Positions 1-6,878 of a stretch of DNA of 8,032 nt are shown in pieces. The notes beneath the pieces are model-generated. The model ran no database searches. It had not been told where the DNA came from and worked only from the letters and a program-made list of their open reading frames with translations. The number at the start of each line of letters is the position of its first letter. Within the stretch, counting starts at the first letter, position 1. Source of the DNA: Gemmatimonadaceae bacterium (lineage in GTDB: Bacteria; Gemmatimonadota; Gemmatimonadetes; Gemmatimonadales; Gemmatimonadaceae); the NCBI GenBank assembly GCA_014378185.1, contig JACMOE010000420.1, forward strand, positions 1-8,032, given 5' to 3'. Both the position numbers and the translations under genes were made by a program.

Positions 1-772
1 CCGGGCGCGCCGCCGCGGCATCGTAAAGCGCGCGCCCACCGCGTAGCGAGCCGGTGAATCCCACAGCCGCCACCAGCGGATGGCGCACGAGCGCGAGCCC
101 CACCTCGTGCGACCATCCATGCACCATCGAGAACACGCCGCGCGGTATGTCGCACGATACCGCGGCGCGATCGATCGCGCCGGCGGCCAGCGCCGAGGTG
201 CCCGGGTGTGCCGGGGGCGCCTTGCACACCACGGGACATCCGGCGGCGAATGCGGACGCGGTGTCGCCACCCGCCACCGAGAACGCGAACGGAAAGTTGC
301 TCGCCCCAAAGACGGCCACGGGACCGAGGGGCACCAGCATGCGACGCAGATCCGGCTTCGGGACAGGTGTGCGCGAGGCGTCACCGCGATCGATGCGTGC
401 CTCCACCCACGAGCCCTCATCGAGCAGGTCCGCGAATAGACGCAGCTGGCCGACCGTCCGCCCACGCTCACCCTCGAGCCGCGCCGCGGGCAACGCGGTT
501 TCCGCGTGCGCACGCTCGATGAGCGCCGGTCCGAGCGCCATCAGTTCGTCGGCGATGGCGCGCAGGAATGCCGAGCGTACGGCGGCGGGCACGCGTCGAT
601 ACGCGGGAAAGGCGTCATGCGCCAGGCGCACCGCGCTATCGATCTCCCCGCTCGTGGCTTCGTGAAAGTCCAGGGGGAGATCGGTTTGAGTGCGCGGGTC
701 CACGCCGCGAAAGCGAACGTCACCAGCACTGCTCCAGGTACCGCCGATCAGGTTGCCGCCGTCAAGAGTCAC
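1..772 (-). CDS. Alpha-ketoglutaric semialdehyde dehydrogenase (aldehyde dehydrogenase, NADP+ type), partial
   Basis: This is a cytoplasmic aldehyde dehydrogenase, likely oxidising 2-oxoglutarate semialdehyde to 2-oxoglutarate, the last step of non-phosphorylative pentose, glucarate and hydroxyproline routes. I read 257 codons; the family is usually about 520 residues, so roughly half is off the left edge. Visible ALDH marks are the motif ASNFPFAFS with the catalytic-site Asn at residue 159, the cofactor Lys184 in CKAPPAHPGTS, and VGFTGSLRGGRAL with FTGS at 239-242. The CKAPPAHPGTS and FTGSLRGG forms are typical of this semialdehyde dehydrogenase subfamily rather than of betaine or general ALDHs. 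The catalytic Glu and Cys lie beyond the edge and cannot be checked. I chose the GTG start at 772 because TGGAGG lies 4 bases upstream and the protein opens with MTLDGGNLIGGTW, a usual ALDH beginning. The gene is divergent from the D-xylonate dehydratase, which supports a pentonate role. Family assignment is firm; exact substrate is inferred. Confidence 0.88.
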   Translation of the reverse strand, partial: MTLDGGNLIGGTWSSAGDVRFRGVDPRTQTDLPLDFHEATSGEIDSAVRLAHDAFPAYRRVPAAVRSAFLRAIADELMALGPALIERAHAETALPAARLEGERGRTVGQLRLFADLLDEGSWVEARIDRGDASRTPVPKPDLRRMLVPLGPVAVFGASNFPFAFSVAGGDTASAFAAGCPVVCKAPPAHPGTSALAAGAIDRAAVSCDIPRGVFSMVHGWSHEVGLALVRHPLVAAVGFTGSLRGGRALYDAAAARP

Positions 773-776
773 CCGT

Positions 777-782
777 CCTCCA
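777..782 (-). promoter_or_regulatory. Ribosome binding site TGGAGG deciding the GTG start of the aldehyde dehydrogenase
   Basis: On the minus strand TGGAGG is followed by four bases and then GTG. The spacing is a little short, but this is the clearest Shine-Dalgarno match in the window, and it settles the start of the dehydrogenase in the absence of a nearby in-frame ATG. Confidence 0.65.
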
Positions 783-788
783 GTTCTT

Positions 789-819
789 CGTGTAGTGCGA
801 CTGGCGGTCGCTGTTTCAA
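789..819 (-). promoter_or_regulatory. Possible promoter for the aldehyde dehydrogenase
   Basis: On the minus strand TTGAAA (814-819) could serve as a -35 element. The best downstream -10 candidates are weak: TACACG (789-794) at 19 bases, or ACTACA (791-796) at 17 bases. The location in the 64-bp divergent gap is right, but the -10 match is poor and promoter consensus in this lineage is uncertain. Confidence 0.25.
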
Positions 820-826
820 GCCGCCA
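797..826. promoter_or_regulatory. Overlapping inverted repeats in the divergent dehydrogenase/dehydratase gap
   Basis: Two perfect dyads share this short region. GCGAC (797-801) pairs with GTCGC (807-811) across 5 bases, and TGGCGG (802-807) pairs with CCGCCA (821-826) across 13 bases. They could be an operator controlling both divergent genes. In RNA, the second dyad could form a hairpin whose right arm touches the AAGG (826-829) ahead of the dehydratase start. The arms are short and GC-rich, so chance is a real alternative. Confidence 0.3.
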
Positions 827-836
827 AGGTTGTAGC

Positions 837-2837
837 ATGAGCAAGTCGCCCGCTGTGCCACCACTCCATTCCGTGCTCGGCTCCGCGGAGTCTGTCTCCG
901 CGGGCCGGATCGAAGGTGATGGTCCCGCAGGCATGCTTCCGCTGACCCCCGAGATGCTGCGCGAACTGCCCAGCGGCGACCTCTTTGGACTCACGCAGAA
1001 CGTTGGTATGGGGTGGAGCGCCGCACAACTGCACGGGCCGGAATATCTCATCATCAGCACACTCGGCGGCTTGCGTGGCGATGACGGACAGCCTCTCGCG
1101 CTCGGATATCACACGGGACACTGGGAGATTGGCCTGCTCGTTCGCGAAGCGGCACAGACACTGCGTGCCGCCGGTTCCATTCCATTCGCGGCCTACTGCA
1201 GCGATCCCTGTGACGGGCGCACGCAGGGCACCACGGGTATGTTCGACAGCCTTGCGTACCGCAACGACGCCGCCATCGTCATGCGCCGGCAGATCCGGTC
1301 GCTGCCCACGGCGGCCGGCGTGATGGGCATCGCGACGTGCGACAAGGGGCTCCCGGCCACCATGCTCGCGCTCGCCGGTGTGCGGCACCTGCCGGGCCTG
1401 ATCGTGCCCGGTGGCGTCACGCTGCAGGCGCGAGGCGCGGAAGACGCTGGGCAGGTACAGAGCCTTGGCGCTCGATTTTCGCGGGACCTCATCACACTGG
1501 ACTACGCCGCGGAAATGGGGTGTCGCGCCTGCGGGTCCGCTGGGGGCGGATGCCAGTTCCTCGGCACCGCAGCCACGTCGCAGGTGGTGGCAGAAGCACT
1601 CGGCCTGGCCCTGCCGCACAGTGCCCTCGCGCCGTCCGGCGAGCCGTCGTGGTTTGAACTGGGTCGCCGATCGGCCACGGCACTCATGCGGCTGCACGGG
1701 CTCGGCATTCCGATCAGTCGCATCCTGACGTCGCACGCCGTCGAGAATGCCATGCTGGTGCACGCGGCATTTGGCGGGTCTACCAACCTGCTCCTGCACA
1801 TTCCGGCCATTGCGCATGCGGCTGGACTCACACCGCCGTCGATCGATGACTGGATCCGCGTGAATCGGTCCACCCCGCGTCTTGTCGATGCATTGCCCAA
1901 CGGCCCCCGCGGCCACCCAACCGTGCAGGTGTTCATGGCCGGTGGCGTACCCGAGGTGATGATGCACCTGCGGCGTATGGGCCTGCTGCACGGCGACGTC
2001 ATCACCGCGACAGGTGACACGCTCGACACGACGCTGGACTGGTGGGAGTCCAGCGAGCGCCGAGCCCAGGCCCGTGCGCGACTCGCGTCGGCGTCGGCAG
2101 TGATTCCGGACAACGTGATCATGAGCCCCGACGCCGCGCGCCACGCGGGACTCACCAGCACCGTCGTATTTCCAGTAGGCAACGTTGCGCCGCATGGATC
2201 GGTGATCAAGGCCACGGCGATGGACCAGTCGGTAGTCGGGCCGGACAACGTCTACCGTCATGTGGGTCCCGCGCGCGTCTTCGCCGATGAGCGCGATGCC
2301 ATTCGCGCCGTGAAAGGGTCGTCGGATCGTCCCATCAAGCCCGGCGACGTGATTGTCCTCATCGGAAACGGTCCGTCCGGTACCGGCATGCAGGAGACGG
2401 CGCAAATTACCATCGCGCTCAAGTATCTCCCGTGGGGCAAGACGGTGGCGCTCCTGACCGACGGACGCTTCTCCGGGTTCTCCAGCGGCGCGTGCATTGG
2501 CCATATCGGGCCGGAGGCGCTGCATGGCGGTCCCATCGGCCAGTTGCGCGATGATGACGTCATCGAGATCATCGTGGATCGGGAGGCACTCACCGGGTCC
2601 GTCGACATGGTTGGCGCCGACGGCGCTCGACTGACGCAAGCCGAGTGCGCCACGCTCCTGGCAACACGAGCGATGCATCCCTCGCTCGCGCCGCATGCGT
2701 CACTCCCGGACGACACGCGACTGTGGGCGGCGCTCCAGCGCGCGAGTGGAGGAACGTGGGCGGGTTGCGTCTATGATGTGGATCGCATCATTGCGGCCCT
2801 CGAACCACAACCAGTGCGAGCCGCGGAAATGCCATGA
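837..2837 (+). CDS. yjhG: D-xylonate dehydratase, YjhG/YagF type (IlvD/Edd family)
   Basis: This is an Fe-S dehydratase of the IlvD/Edd superfamily that would convert D-xylonate to 2-keto-3-deoxy-D-xylonate in the cytoplasm. The product is 666 residues, close to the roughly 655 of E. coli YjhG/YagF, and it follows that subfamily through its whole length. Cluster ligand candidates are Cys125 in SDPCDGRTQGTTG, Cys168 in TCDKGLPATM and Cys239 in GGGCQFLGTA. Lys170 of the DKG motif matches the metal-binding (carbamylated) lysine position of this superfamily. The C-terminal DGRFSG has Ser546 at the position of the proposed catalytic base. Two further cysteines, 229 and 232, belong to a GCxAC motif that, from memory, the E. 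coli paralogues share. I chose ATG 837 because AAGG lies 7 bases upstream and upstream codons overlap the dehydrogenase gene on the other strand. It is divergent from that dehydrogenase and ends 38 bp from the convergent oxidoreductase. Other pentonates or hexonates remain possible substrates. Confidence 0.93.
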   Translation: MSKSPAVPPLHSVLGSAESVSAGRIEGDGPAGMLPLTPEMLRELPSGDLFGLTQNVGMGWSAAQLHGPEYLIISTLGGLRGDDGQPLALGYHTGHWEIGLLVREAAQTLRAAGSIPFAAYCSDPCDGRTQGTTGMFDSLAYRNDAAIVMRRQIRSLPTAAGVMGIATCDKGLPATMLALAGVRHLPGLIVPGGVTLQARGAEDAGQVQSLGARFSRDLITLDYAAEMGCRACGSAGGGCQFLGTAATSQVVAEALGLALPHSALAPSGEPSWFELGRRSATALMRLHGLGIPISRILTSHAVENAMLVHAAFGGSTNLLLHIPAIAHAAGLTPPSIDDWIRVNRSTPRLVDALPNGPRGHPTVQVFMAGGVPEVMMHLRRMGLLHGDVITATGDTLDTTLDWWESSERRAQARARLASASAVIPDNVIMSPDAARHAGLTSTVVFPVGNVAPHGSVIKATAMDQSVVGPDNVYRHVGPARVFADERDAIRAVKGSSDRPIKPGDVIVLIGNGPSGTGMQETAQITIALKYLPWGKTVALLTDGRFSGFSSGACIGHIGPEALHGGPIGQLRDDDVIEIIVDREALTGSVDMVGADGARLTQAECATLLATRAMHPSLAPHASLPDDTRLWAALQRASGGTWAGCVYDVDRIIAALEPQPVRAAEMP

Positions 2838-2875
2838 TCACCATGAAGGTGTCTCGTCTCGCCAACGCCGTGCGA

Positions 2876-3898
2876 TCAGCGTGTGATGACGGGCGCCTCC
2901 CATCGGCCCGACGTCACGGAGCGGAACAGGGCGTCGATCACCGACATGTTCGCGATGGCGTCTTCCAGCGTCACGGATACGGCCCCCACGCCGCGCACTG
3001 CTTCCGAGAAACGCTCGGCCTGTAGCCGATATTGATCGACGGCCGGCAGGGTGATCGCCTCGGCGGCAGCGCCGCCGAGCTGGGTGCCGTCGTCGACCAG
3101 GATGCGGCACGCGTGGTCGGACGGGGGGCTGAACGGAATCTCCAGCTCGATGCGCCCTTCGGTGCCGAACAACTCCATGCGCTGTGACGGCACCAGCTGC
3201 GTGGCACAGTTGAAGCTCGCCTGGCCAGAAGGAAAGCACAGAAGGCCGGACGCCAGCCGGTCGACGTGAAGATCCGGATCGCGATCGACGGCGGCAATCA
3301 CTGCAGTCGGCTCCTCGTCGAACAACCATCGCGACAGCGTAATGGGATAACAGCCGATGTCCATGATTGCACCTCCGCCCCACTCCAGCCGGCTGCGAAT
3401 GTCATCCGGGTCGCGCCGGAAATAGCTGAAATGCCCGACGATGAGCCGCAGCTCCCCCAGTCGACCCTCCGCGACCAGTTCGCGCACAGCCGCCCACTGC
3501 GGATGCGCGCGCACCATGAACGCCTCGGCGATCTGGACTCCCGTGCGTGCGCGCACTTCGAGAAGCCGGGATGCCTCCTTCGCGGACAGCGCAAGCGGCT
3601 TCTCGCAGAGGACATGCTTGCCCGCTTCAGCGGCCCGAATCGTCCAGGGCACGTGGAGATGGTTGGGCAGTGGGTTGTAGATCGCCTCGATGTCCGGATC
3701 ATCGATCAGTTCCTCATAGGATCCGTACGCGCGCGGAATGCCGAGGCGGTCCGCGGCGAGCCGCGCCTTGGCGAGGTCTCGCGATGCAATCGCGATCACC
3801 GGCGTGTGCGGACTGTGCTGCATGGCTGGCACGACGCGCTGCAACGCGATGTTGGCGGCGCCGAGAATGCCCCAGCGAACGGGAACATGCTCGGACAT
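2876..3898 (-). CDS. Gfo/Idh/MocA-family NAD(P)-dependent oxidoreductase, D-xylose dehydrogenase-like
   Basis: This cytoplasmic sugar or polyol dehydrogenase has 340 residues, the usual length for the family. The N-terminal Rossmann fold carries GILGAA at residues 10-15. Ser39-Arg40 after the second strand suggest NADP(H) through contact with the 2'-phosphate. Glu99-Lys100-Pro101 is the family EKP motif with the catalytic lysine. The later motif is DIGCY (180-184), where Tyr replaces the His found in inositol dehydrogenases, as seen in the dimeric dihydrodiol dehydrogenase/D-xylose 1-dehydrogenase and glucose-fructose oxidoreductase branch. The C-terminal half has the expected sheet region (SQRMELFGTEGRIELE). 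I chose ATG 3898 because it sits just before the first strand; an in-frame ATG at 3928 would add ten residues, and neither has a clear ribosome site. It converges on the D-xylonate dehydratase, which makes oxidation of D-xylose to xylonolactone attractive. The substrate is inferred from context and resemblance only. Confidence 0.87.
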   Translation of the reverse strand: MSEHVPVRWGILGAANIALQRVVPAMQHSPHTPVIAIASRDLAKARLAADRLGIPRAYGSYEELIDDPDIEAIYNPLPNHLHVPWTIRAAEAGKHVLCEKPLALSAKEASRLLEVRARTGVQIAEAFMVRAHPQWAAVRELVAEGRLGELRLIVGHFSYFRRDPDDIRSRLEWGGGAIMDIGCYPITLSRWLFDEEPTAVIAAVDRDPDLHVDRLASGLLCFPSGQASFNCATQLVPSQRMELFGTEGRIELEIPFSPPSDHACRILVDDGTQLGGAAAEAITLPAVDQYRLQAERFSEAVRGVGAVSVTLEDAIANMSVIDALFRSVTSGRWEAPVITR

Positions 3899-3931
3899 GT
3901 CGGGAGCTGCTGCGCGACGCGTCTTCATGCA

Positions 3932-3999
3932 TGCAGTCTGCTGCACCGACACGCCCACCGACAGGGTGGATTGCATCAACGCGCGGGACAGTGCCCGCG
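3932..3999. promoter_or_regulatory. Divergent regulatory region with three short inverted repeats
   Basis: The 111-bp gap between the minus-strand oxidoreductase and the plus-strand RidA gene must hold both starts of transcription. It has three perfect dyads in a row: TGCAG/CTGCA (3932-3936 and 3941-3945), CCACC/GGTGG (3955-3959 and 3965-3969), and CGCGGG/CCCGCG (3982-3987 and 3994-3999). The last ends ten bases before the RidA start codon. I could not pick a convincing -35/-10 pair. The dyads may be operators or RNA hairpins, but each arm is only 5-6 bases. Confidence 0.3.
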
Positions 4000-4009
4000 T
4001 ATTCATGAC

Positions 4010-4393
4010 ATGCCGACATGGAAACCGATCATCATTCCCGATCTTCCTCCGCCGAAGGGGCCGTACAGTCCAGCGGTGCGCGCGGGGGACTTCATCTACG
4101 TGAGCGGGCAGACGCCGCGTGATCCCGTGAGCGGTGCGCTGGTGGGGAGCGACATCGCGAGCCAGACGCGCCAGACCCTGCTCAACGTGCGACGGCTCCT
4201 GGGCGAGGCCAACGCGTCCATGGAAGATGTTGTCAGTGTGGTCATCTACCTCACGAACGTGGATGACTGGGCTGCCATGAACGTCGTCTACAGCGAGTTC
4301 TTCCACGCGCCATTTCCCAGCCGGACCGCGGTAGGTGCCCAACTTCGCGGCATCCTCGTGGAAATCAGTGCCGTGGCGTACGCAGGGCCTTGA
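4010..4393 (+). CDS. RidA family (YjgF/YER057c/UK114) imine/enamine deaminase
   Basis: This small cytoplasmic protein of 127 residues matches the normal family length of about 128 and probably acts as a trimer. RidA proteins hydrolyse reactive enamine/imine intermediates such as 2-aminoacrylate to keto acids plus ammonia. Visible marks are GPYSPAVRAGDFIYVSGQ (residues 17-34), the helix SQTRQTLLNVRRLL (51-64) and the C-terminal PSRTAV followed by LVEISAVA. Arg105 falls exactly at the position of the essential arginine of E. coli RidA, and Glu118 aligns with its Glu120, so activity looks intact. ATG 4010 gives the family's natural N-terminus; there is no evident Shine-Dalgarno site, and a GC-rich dyad lies just upstream. 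It is divergent from the Gfo/Idh oxidoreductase and precedes the transglycosylase by 156 bp. Whether it serves the sugar-acid locus or amino-acid metabolism is not shown. Confidence 0.93.
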   Translation: MPTWKPIIIPDLPPPKGPYSPAVRAGDFIYVSGQTPRDPVSGALVGSDIASQTRQTLLNVRRLLGEANASMEDVVSVVIYLTNVDDWAAMNVVYSEFFHAPFPSRTAVGAQLRGILVEISAVAYAGP

Positions 4394-4549
4394 CGAAGCG
4401 CGTCGCCGAACGTCGTCCACGTGACGCGAATCGCTGGCGCCAACAAATCTCCAGCGGATGGTGCAATACTGGATAGCGAAGGGCAGTGCTGGGCGCTGGT
4501 GGGGGGCCATCCGCAGGAACGTGGCACGATCCCTGACCTGTCTCCCACC
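4394..4549 (+). other. Intergenic leader upstream of the lytic transglycosylase
   Basis: These 156 bases separate the RidA gene from the lipoprotein gene. They include a 6-bp dyad CGCTGG/CCAGCG (4432-4437 and 4451-4456) with a 13-base loop and no following T run, so it does not look like a classical terminator. A weak -10-like AATACT preceded by TG occurs near 4464-4472. The frame of the downstream gene stays open back to a GTG at 4421, but that stretch has no protein-like character. No Shine-Dalgarno site is evident before the ATG at 4550. Confidence 0.4.
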
Positions 4550-6850
4550 ATGAAACGACTTGTGTACTCCATCCCGGCTCTCCTCGTGCTCGGCCTTGTC
4601 GCGTGCGGTCACGATTCGCCGCGAGCATCGCGGGACAGCAATGGCGACGTCGACATCGCGCGCCCGCCAGCCGTGCTGCAGGGAGATCCGCTGGCGGCAC
4701 AGGCAGATTCGCTCGTGCGCGCGGGCCGGCCCTGGCGCGCCACCACGTTGCTCGCACCGCGACTCGCCGCACCGCAGGCGGCCAGTGCGGAGTTACGGCT
4801 CGCCGGCGCGCGGGCTGCCGCGGGATGGGACGGCTGGACGGAGGTGGATCGCGTGTTGCGGGGCGCACCATGGCTGGACTCGCAGTTCGGCGGCGAGGGG
4901 AGGGAACTGCTGGCACGCGGCGCACTGGAGCGCTCCGTGGATGCGCGGGGTGACGCGAGTCTCGCCCTGATCAATGCCAGCGACGAAGGTAGCCGAGCGG
5001 TGCGGCGCGTACTTCTGGCACGCGCATTCGATCGGGCGAATCTTCGAGATTCGGCTGCCACCCTCTACCGCACGGCGGCGACGAGCTTGCCACGCGTGGC
5101 GGACTGGCTTCGCCTGCGCGCCGCTGGCGTCACCGGCGATAGCGCAACGCGGATGGCAATCATGGGCAAGGTGGTGAGTGCGCCGGCGCGCGCACGCATT
5201 GCGGCCACCGATGCGCAGGCGCGAGAGCGCACGGGAGACTTCGCGGGTGCGGCACGGTCGTTCCACCGCGCCGGTGCTGACGCATCCGCGTTTCGCGTGC
5301 AGGCGCTGGCGGAGCGCGACGACGCATCGCGTAGCGTGCTCCGCGGGGAAATCGTGAGCTACCTGCAGAAGAAGGCCGCCGCGCCCGAGGCGCTCCAGGC
5401 CATCGCGGTGCTGGATGGCATGGGCGCCCCGCTCACGACGTCTGATGAAGTTGCGGTTGCTCGCGCCGCGCTCGCCGCGGGCAATGCCGCGAGAGCCGCC
5501 AGTGGGTTTTCGCGCGCGGCGGCTGCGGGCGCGCTCGCGGTGGCGGACCGCATGGCATATGCAGCGGCGCTGTCGCGCTCCGGAAAGCCGACCGATGCAC
5601 TCCGCCTGTATGCATCGATCGACGATCCTGCCCTGACCCCACTTGCCGCGTACCAGCGCGCCAGGCTGCTCGTGCAAGCCGGTGATGGTGCCTCGGCGCG
5701 CGGGGCATTGCGCGCCGTGGCGCAACAGTATGCAAGTGTGCGCGACGCGGCATCGCCGGCCCTGTTGCTTCTCGCTGACCTGCAGGTTGACGACGGCGAT
5801 CTCCCGGGTGCGGCGCAGTCACTGTCCACACTGGTCGCACGATACCCGGGTTCCACACAGGCACCGCTCGCACGCTTTCGTCGCGGTCTCATCGAGTGGG
5901 AGTCGTCGCCAGCCGCTGCGGCTGCGACGTTCGACAGCGTAGCCGTGCTGCATCCGGCTGACGAGGAAGCACTCGCTTCGCGCTACTGGTCCGCGCGTGC
6001 GAGCGAGCGCGCGGGCCGGACGGCCGAGGCGACATCCCGATGGCAGGCGATCATCAAGGCCGCCCCACTCAGCTATTACGCGATGCGTGCCGCGGAGCGG
6101 TTGCATGTGATCGGCTGGTTACCGCCATCCGGTGGGGATACTGTGCCGCATCTCGCTGGCGTAGACAGCGCGGTGCGCCGGATTGCCGGTCTGCGCCAAC
6201 TCGGCATGGACGTCGAGGCGCGCTACGAGATAGACGCGTTATCGGCCCGCGCGGCCAGGGTCACCACGGACGCGCCGGCGGTGGCGGAAGCACTGCTCGC
6301 GGCAGGGGAGCCGTCTCGCGCTGCGCGAGTGGCACTCGCCGCCATTGAATCCGGCGTTGCGATGCGCGCGCTGTACCGAGTGGCGTATCCCATACTTCAC
6401 GCGGACGCTCTCATCGCAGAGGCGAGCAGGAATGGGCTCGATCCCGCACTGGTCGCGGGGTTGATTCGCCAGGAGTCCAGCTGGAATCCGCGCGCGCTGT
6501 CGCCTGCGGCCGCTCGCGGCCTGATGCAACTGTTGCCCAGCGTCGGCGCGTCCATCGCGTCGAGTCACCGGTATCCGCTCTGGAACAACGCGTTGCTCTT
6601 CGACCCTGACGTCAGCATTGAGCTCGGCAGTGCGCACCTTGCGTCGAGCCTGAAGGGTGACGCACCGCCGGAGCGCGCGCTTGCGGCCTACAACGCTGGC
6701 GCGTCGCGCGTGACTCGCTGGTCGCGCCGCCCCTCCGCCGGCGACGCGCAACTGTTCACCGAATGGATTCCCTTTACCGAGACGCGCGACTACGTGCGCC
6801 TCGTGCTTCGGAATGCAGCTGTGTATCGCGCGCTATACGGCCTGAAGTAG
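4550..6850 (+). CDS. Lipoprotein lytic murein transglycosylase (Slt70-like, SLT domain)
   Basis: This enzyme would cleave the MurNAc-GlcNAc bond of peptidoglycan to form 1,6-anhydroMurNAc ends, acting in the periplasm while lipid-anchored. The product is 766 residues. MKRLVYSIPALLVLGLVAC is a lipoprotein signal with lipobox LVAC and lipidation at Cys19. Residues of roughly 40-600 are Ala/Arg-rich helical repeats with tetratricopeptide character (for example ARYPGSTQAPLARFRRGLIE), like the superhelical ring of Slt70. The SLT domain covers about 615-750: RQESSWNPRALS with catalytic Glu642, GLMQLLP at 657-663, AAYNAG with Tyr714, and ETRDYV with Tyr748. ATG 4550 is chosen because it begins the signal peptide. 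It is longer than E. coli Slt70 (about 645 residues), from added repeats. It converges on an outer-membrane barrel gene, so this half of the window is devoted to the envelope. Confidence 0.94.
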   Translation: MKRLVYSIPALLVLGLVACGHDSPRASRDSNGDVDIARPPAVLQGDPLAAQADSLVRAGRPWRATTLLAPRLAAPQAASAELRLAGARAAAGWDGWTEVDRVLRGAPWLDSQFGGEGRELLARGALERSVDARGDASLALINASDEGSRAVRRVLLARAFDRANLRDSAATLYRTAATSLPRVADWLRLRAAGVTGDSATRMAIMGKVVSAPARARIAATDAQARERTGDFAGAARSFHRAGADASAFRVQALAERDDASRSVLRGEIVSYLQKKAAAPEALQAIAVLDGMGAPLTTSDEVAVARAALAAGNAARAASGFSRAAAAGALAVADRMAYAAALSRSGKPTDALRLYASIDDPALTPLAAYQRARLLVQAGDGASARGALRAVAQQYASVRDAASPALLLLADLQVDDGDLPGAAQSLSTLVARYPGSTQAPLARFRRGLIEWESSPAAAAATFDSVAVLHPADEEALASRYWSARASERAGRTAEATSRWQAIIKAAPLSYYAMRAAERLHVIGWLPPSGGDTVPHLAGVDSAVRRIAGLRQLGMDVEARYEIDALSARAARVTTDAPAVAEALLAAGEPSRAARVALAAIESGVAMRALYRVAYPILHADALIAEASRNGLDPALVAGLIRQESSWNPRALSPAAARGLMQLLPSVGASIASSHRYPLWNNALLFDPDVSIELGSAHLASSLKGDAPPERALAAYNAGASRVTRWSRRPSAGDAQLFTEWIPFTETRDYVRLVLRNAAVYRALYGLK

Positions 6851-6878
6851 TCTGTCCTTCGTAGCAGCACGCACCACC

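Noticed and set aside
54..665. Plus-strand open frames opposite the aldehyde dehydrogenase
   Set aside because: The minus strand encodes a clear ALDH with Asn, Lys and FTGS motifs; the plus-strand products are Arg/Ser/Pro-rich and featureless.
690..836. Upstream extension of the dehydratase to 715 residues
   Set aside because: It overlaps the dehydrogenase start on the other strand and the shared promoter gap, and its residues do not match the dehydratase family; ATG 837 has a ribosome site.
816..2696. Long open frame of 626 codons on the minus strand opposite the dehydratase
   Set aside because: It lies entirely antisense to a gene with clear family motifs. Its product is Arg/His/Gly-rich without recognisable domains, as expected of codon-bias shadows in GC-rich DNA.
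2838..2875. Terminator between the convergent dehydratase and oxidoreductase genes
   Set aside because: Only a 4-bp CACC/GGTG stem is visible in the 38-bp gap, which is too weak to support.
3266..4009. Upstream extension of the RidA frame, giving a 375-residue protein
   Set aside because: The extra 248 codons are antisense to the Gfo/Idh gene and show no domain; the RidA fold begins exactly at the ATG at 4010 and gives the normal family length.
4432..4456. CGCTGG/CCAGCG dyad after RidA as a terminator
   Set aside because: The loop is 13 bases, the stem only 6, and no T run follows; not enough to call a terminator.
3899..4612. N-terminal extension of the oxidoreductase to 578 residues
   Set aside because: The extension runs antisense through RidA and the start of the transglycosylase and has no similarity to known domains; the Rossmann fold begins right after the ATG at 3898.
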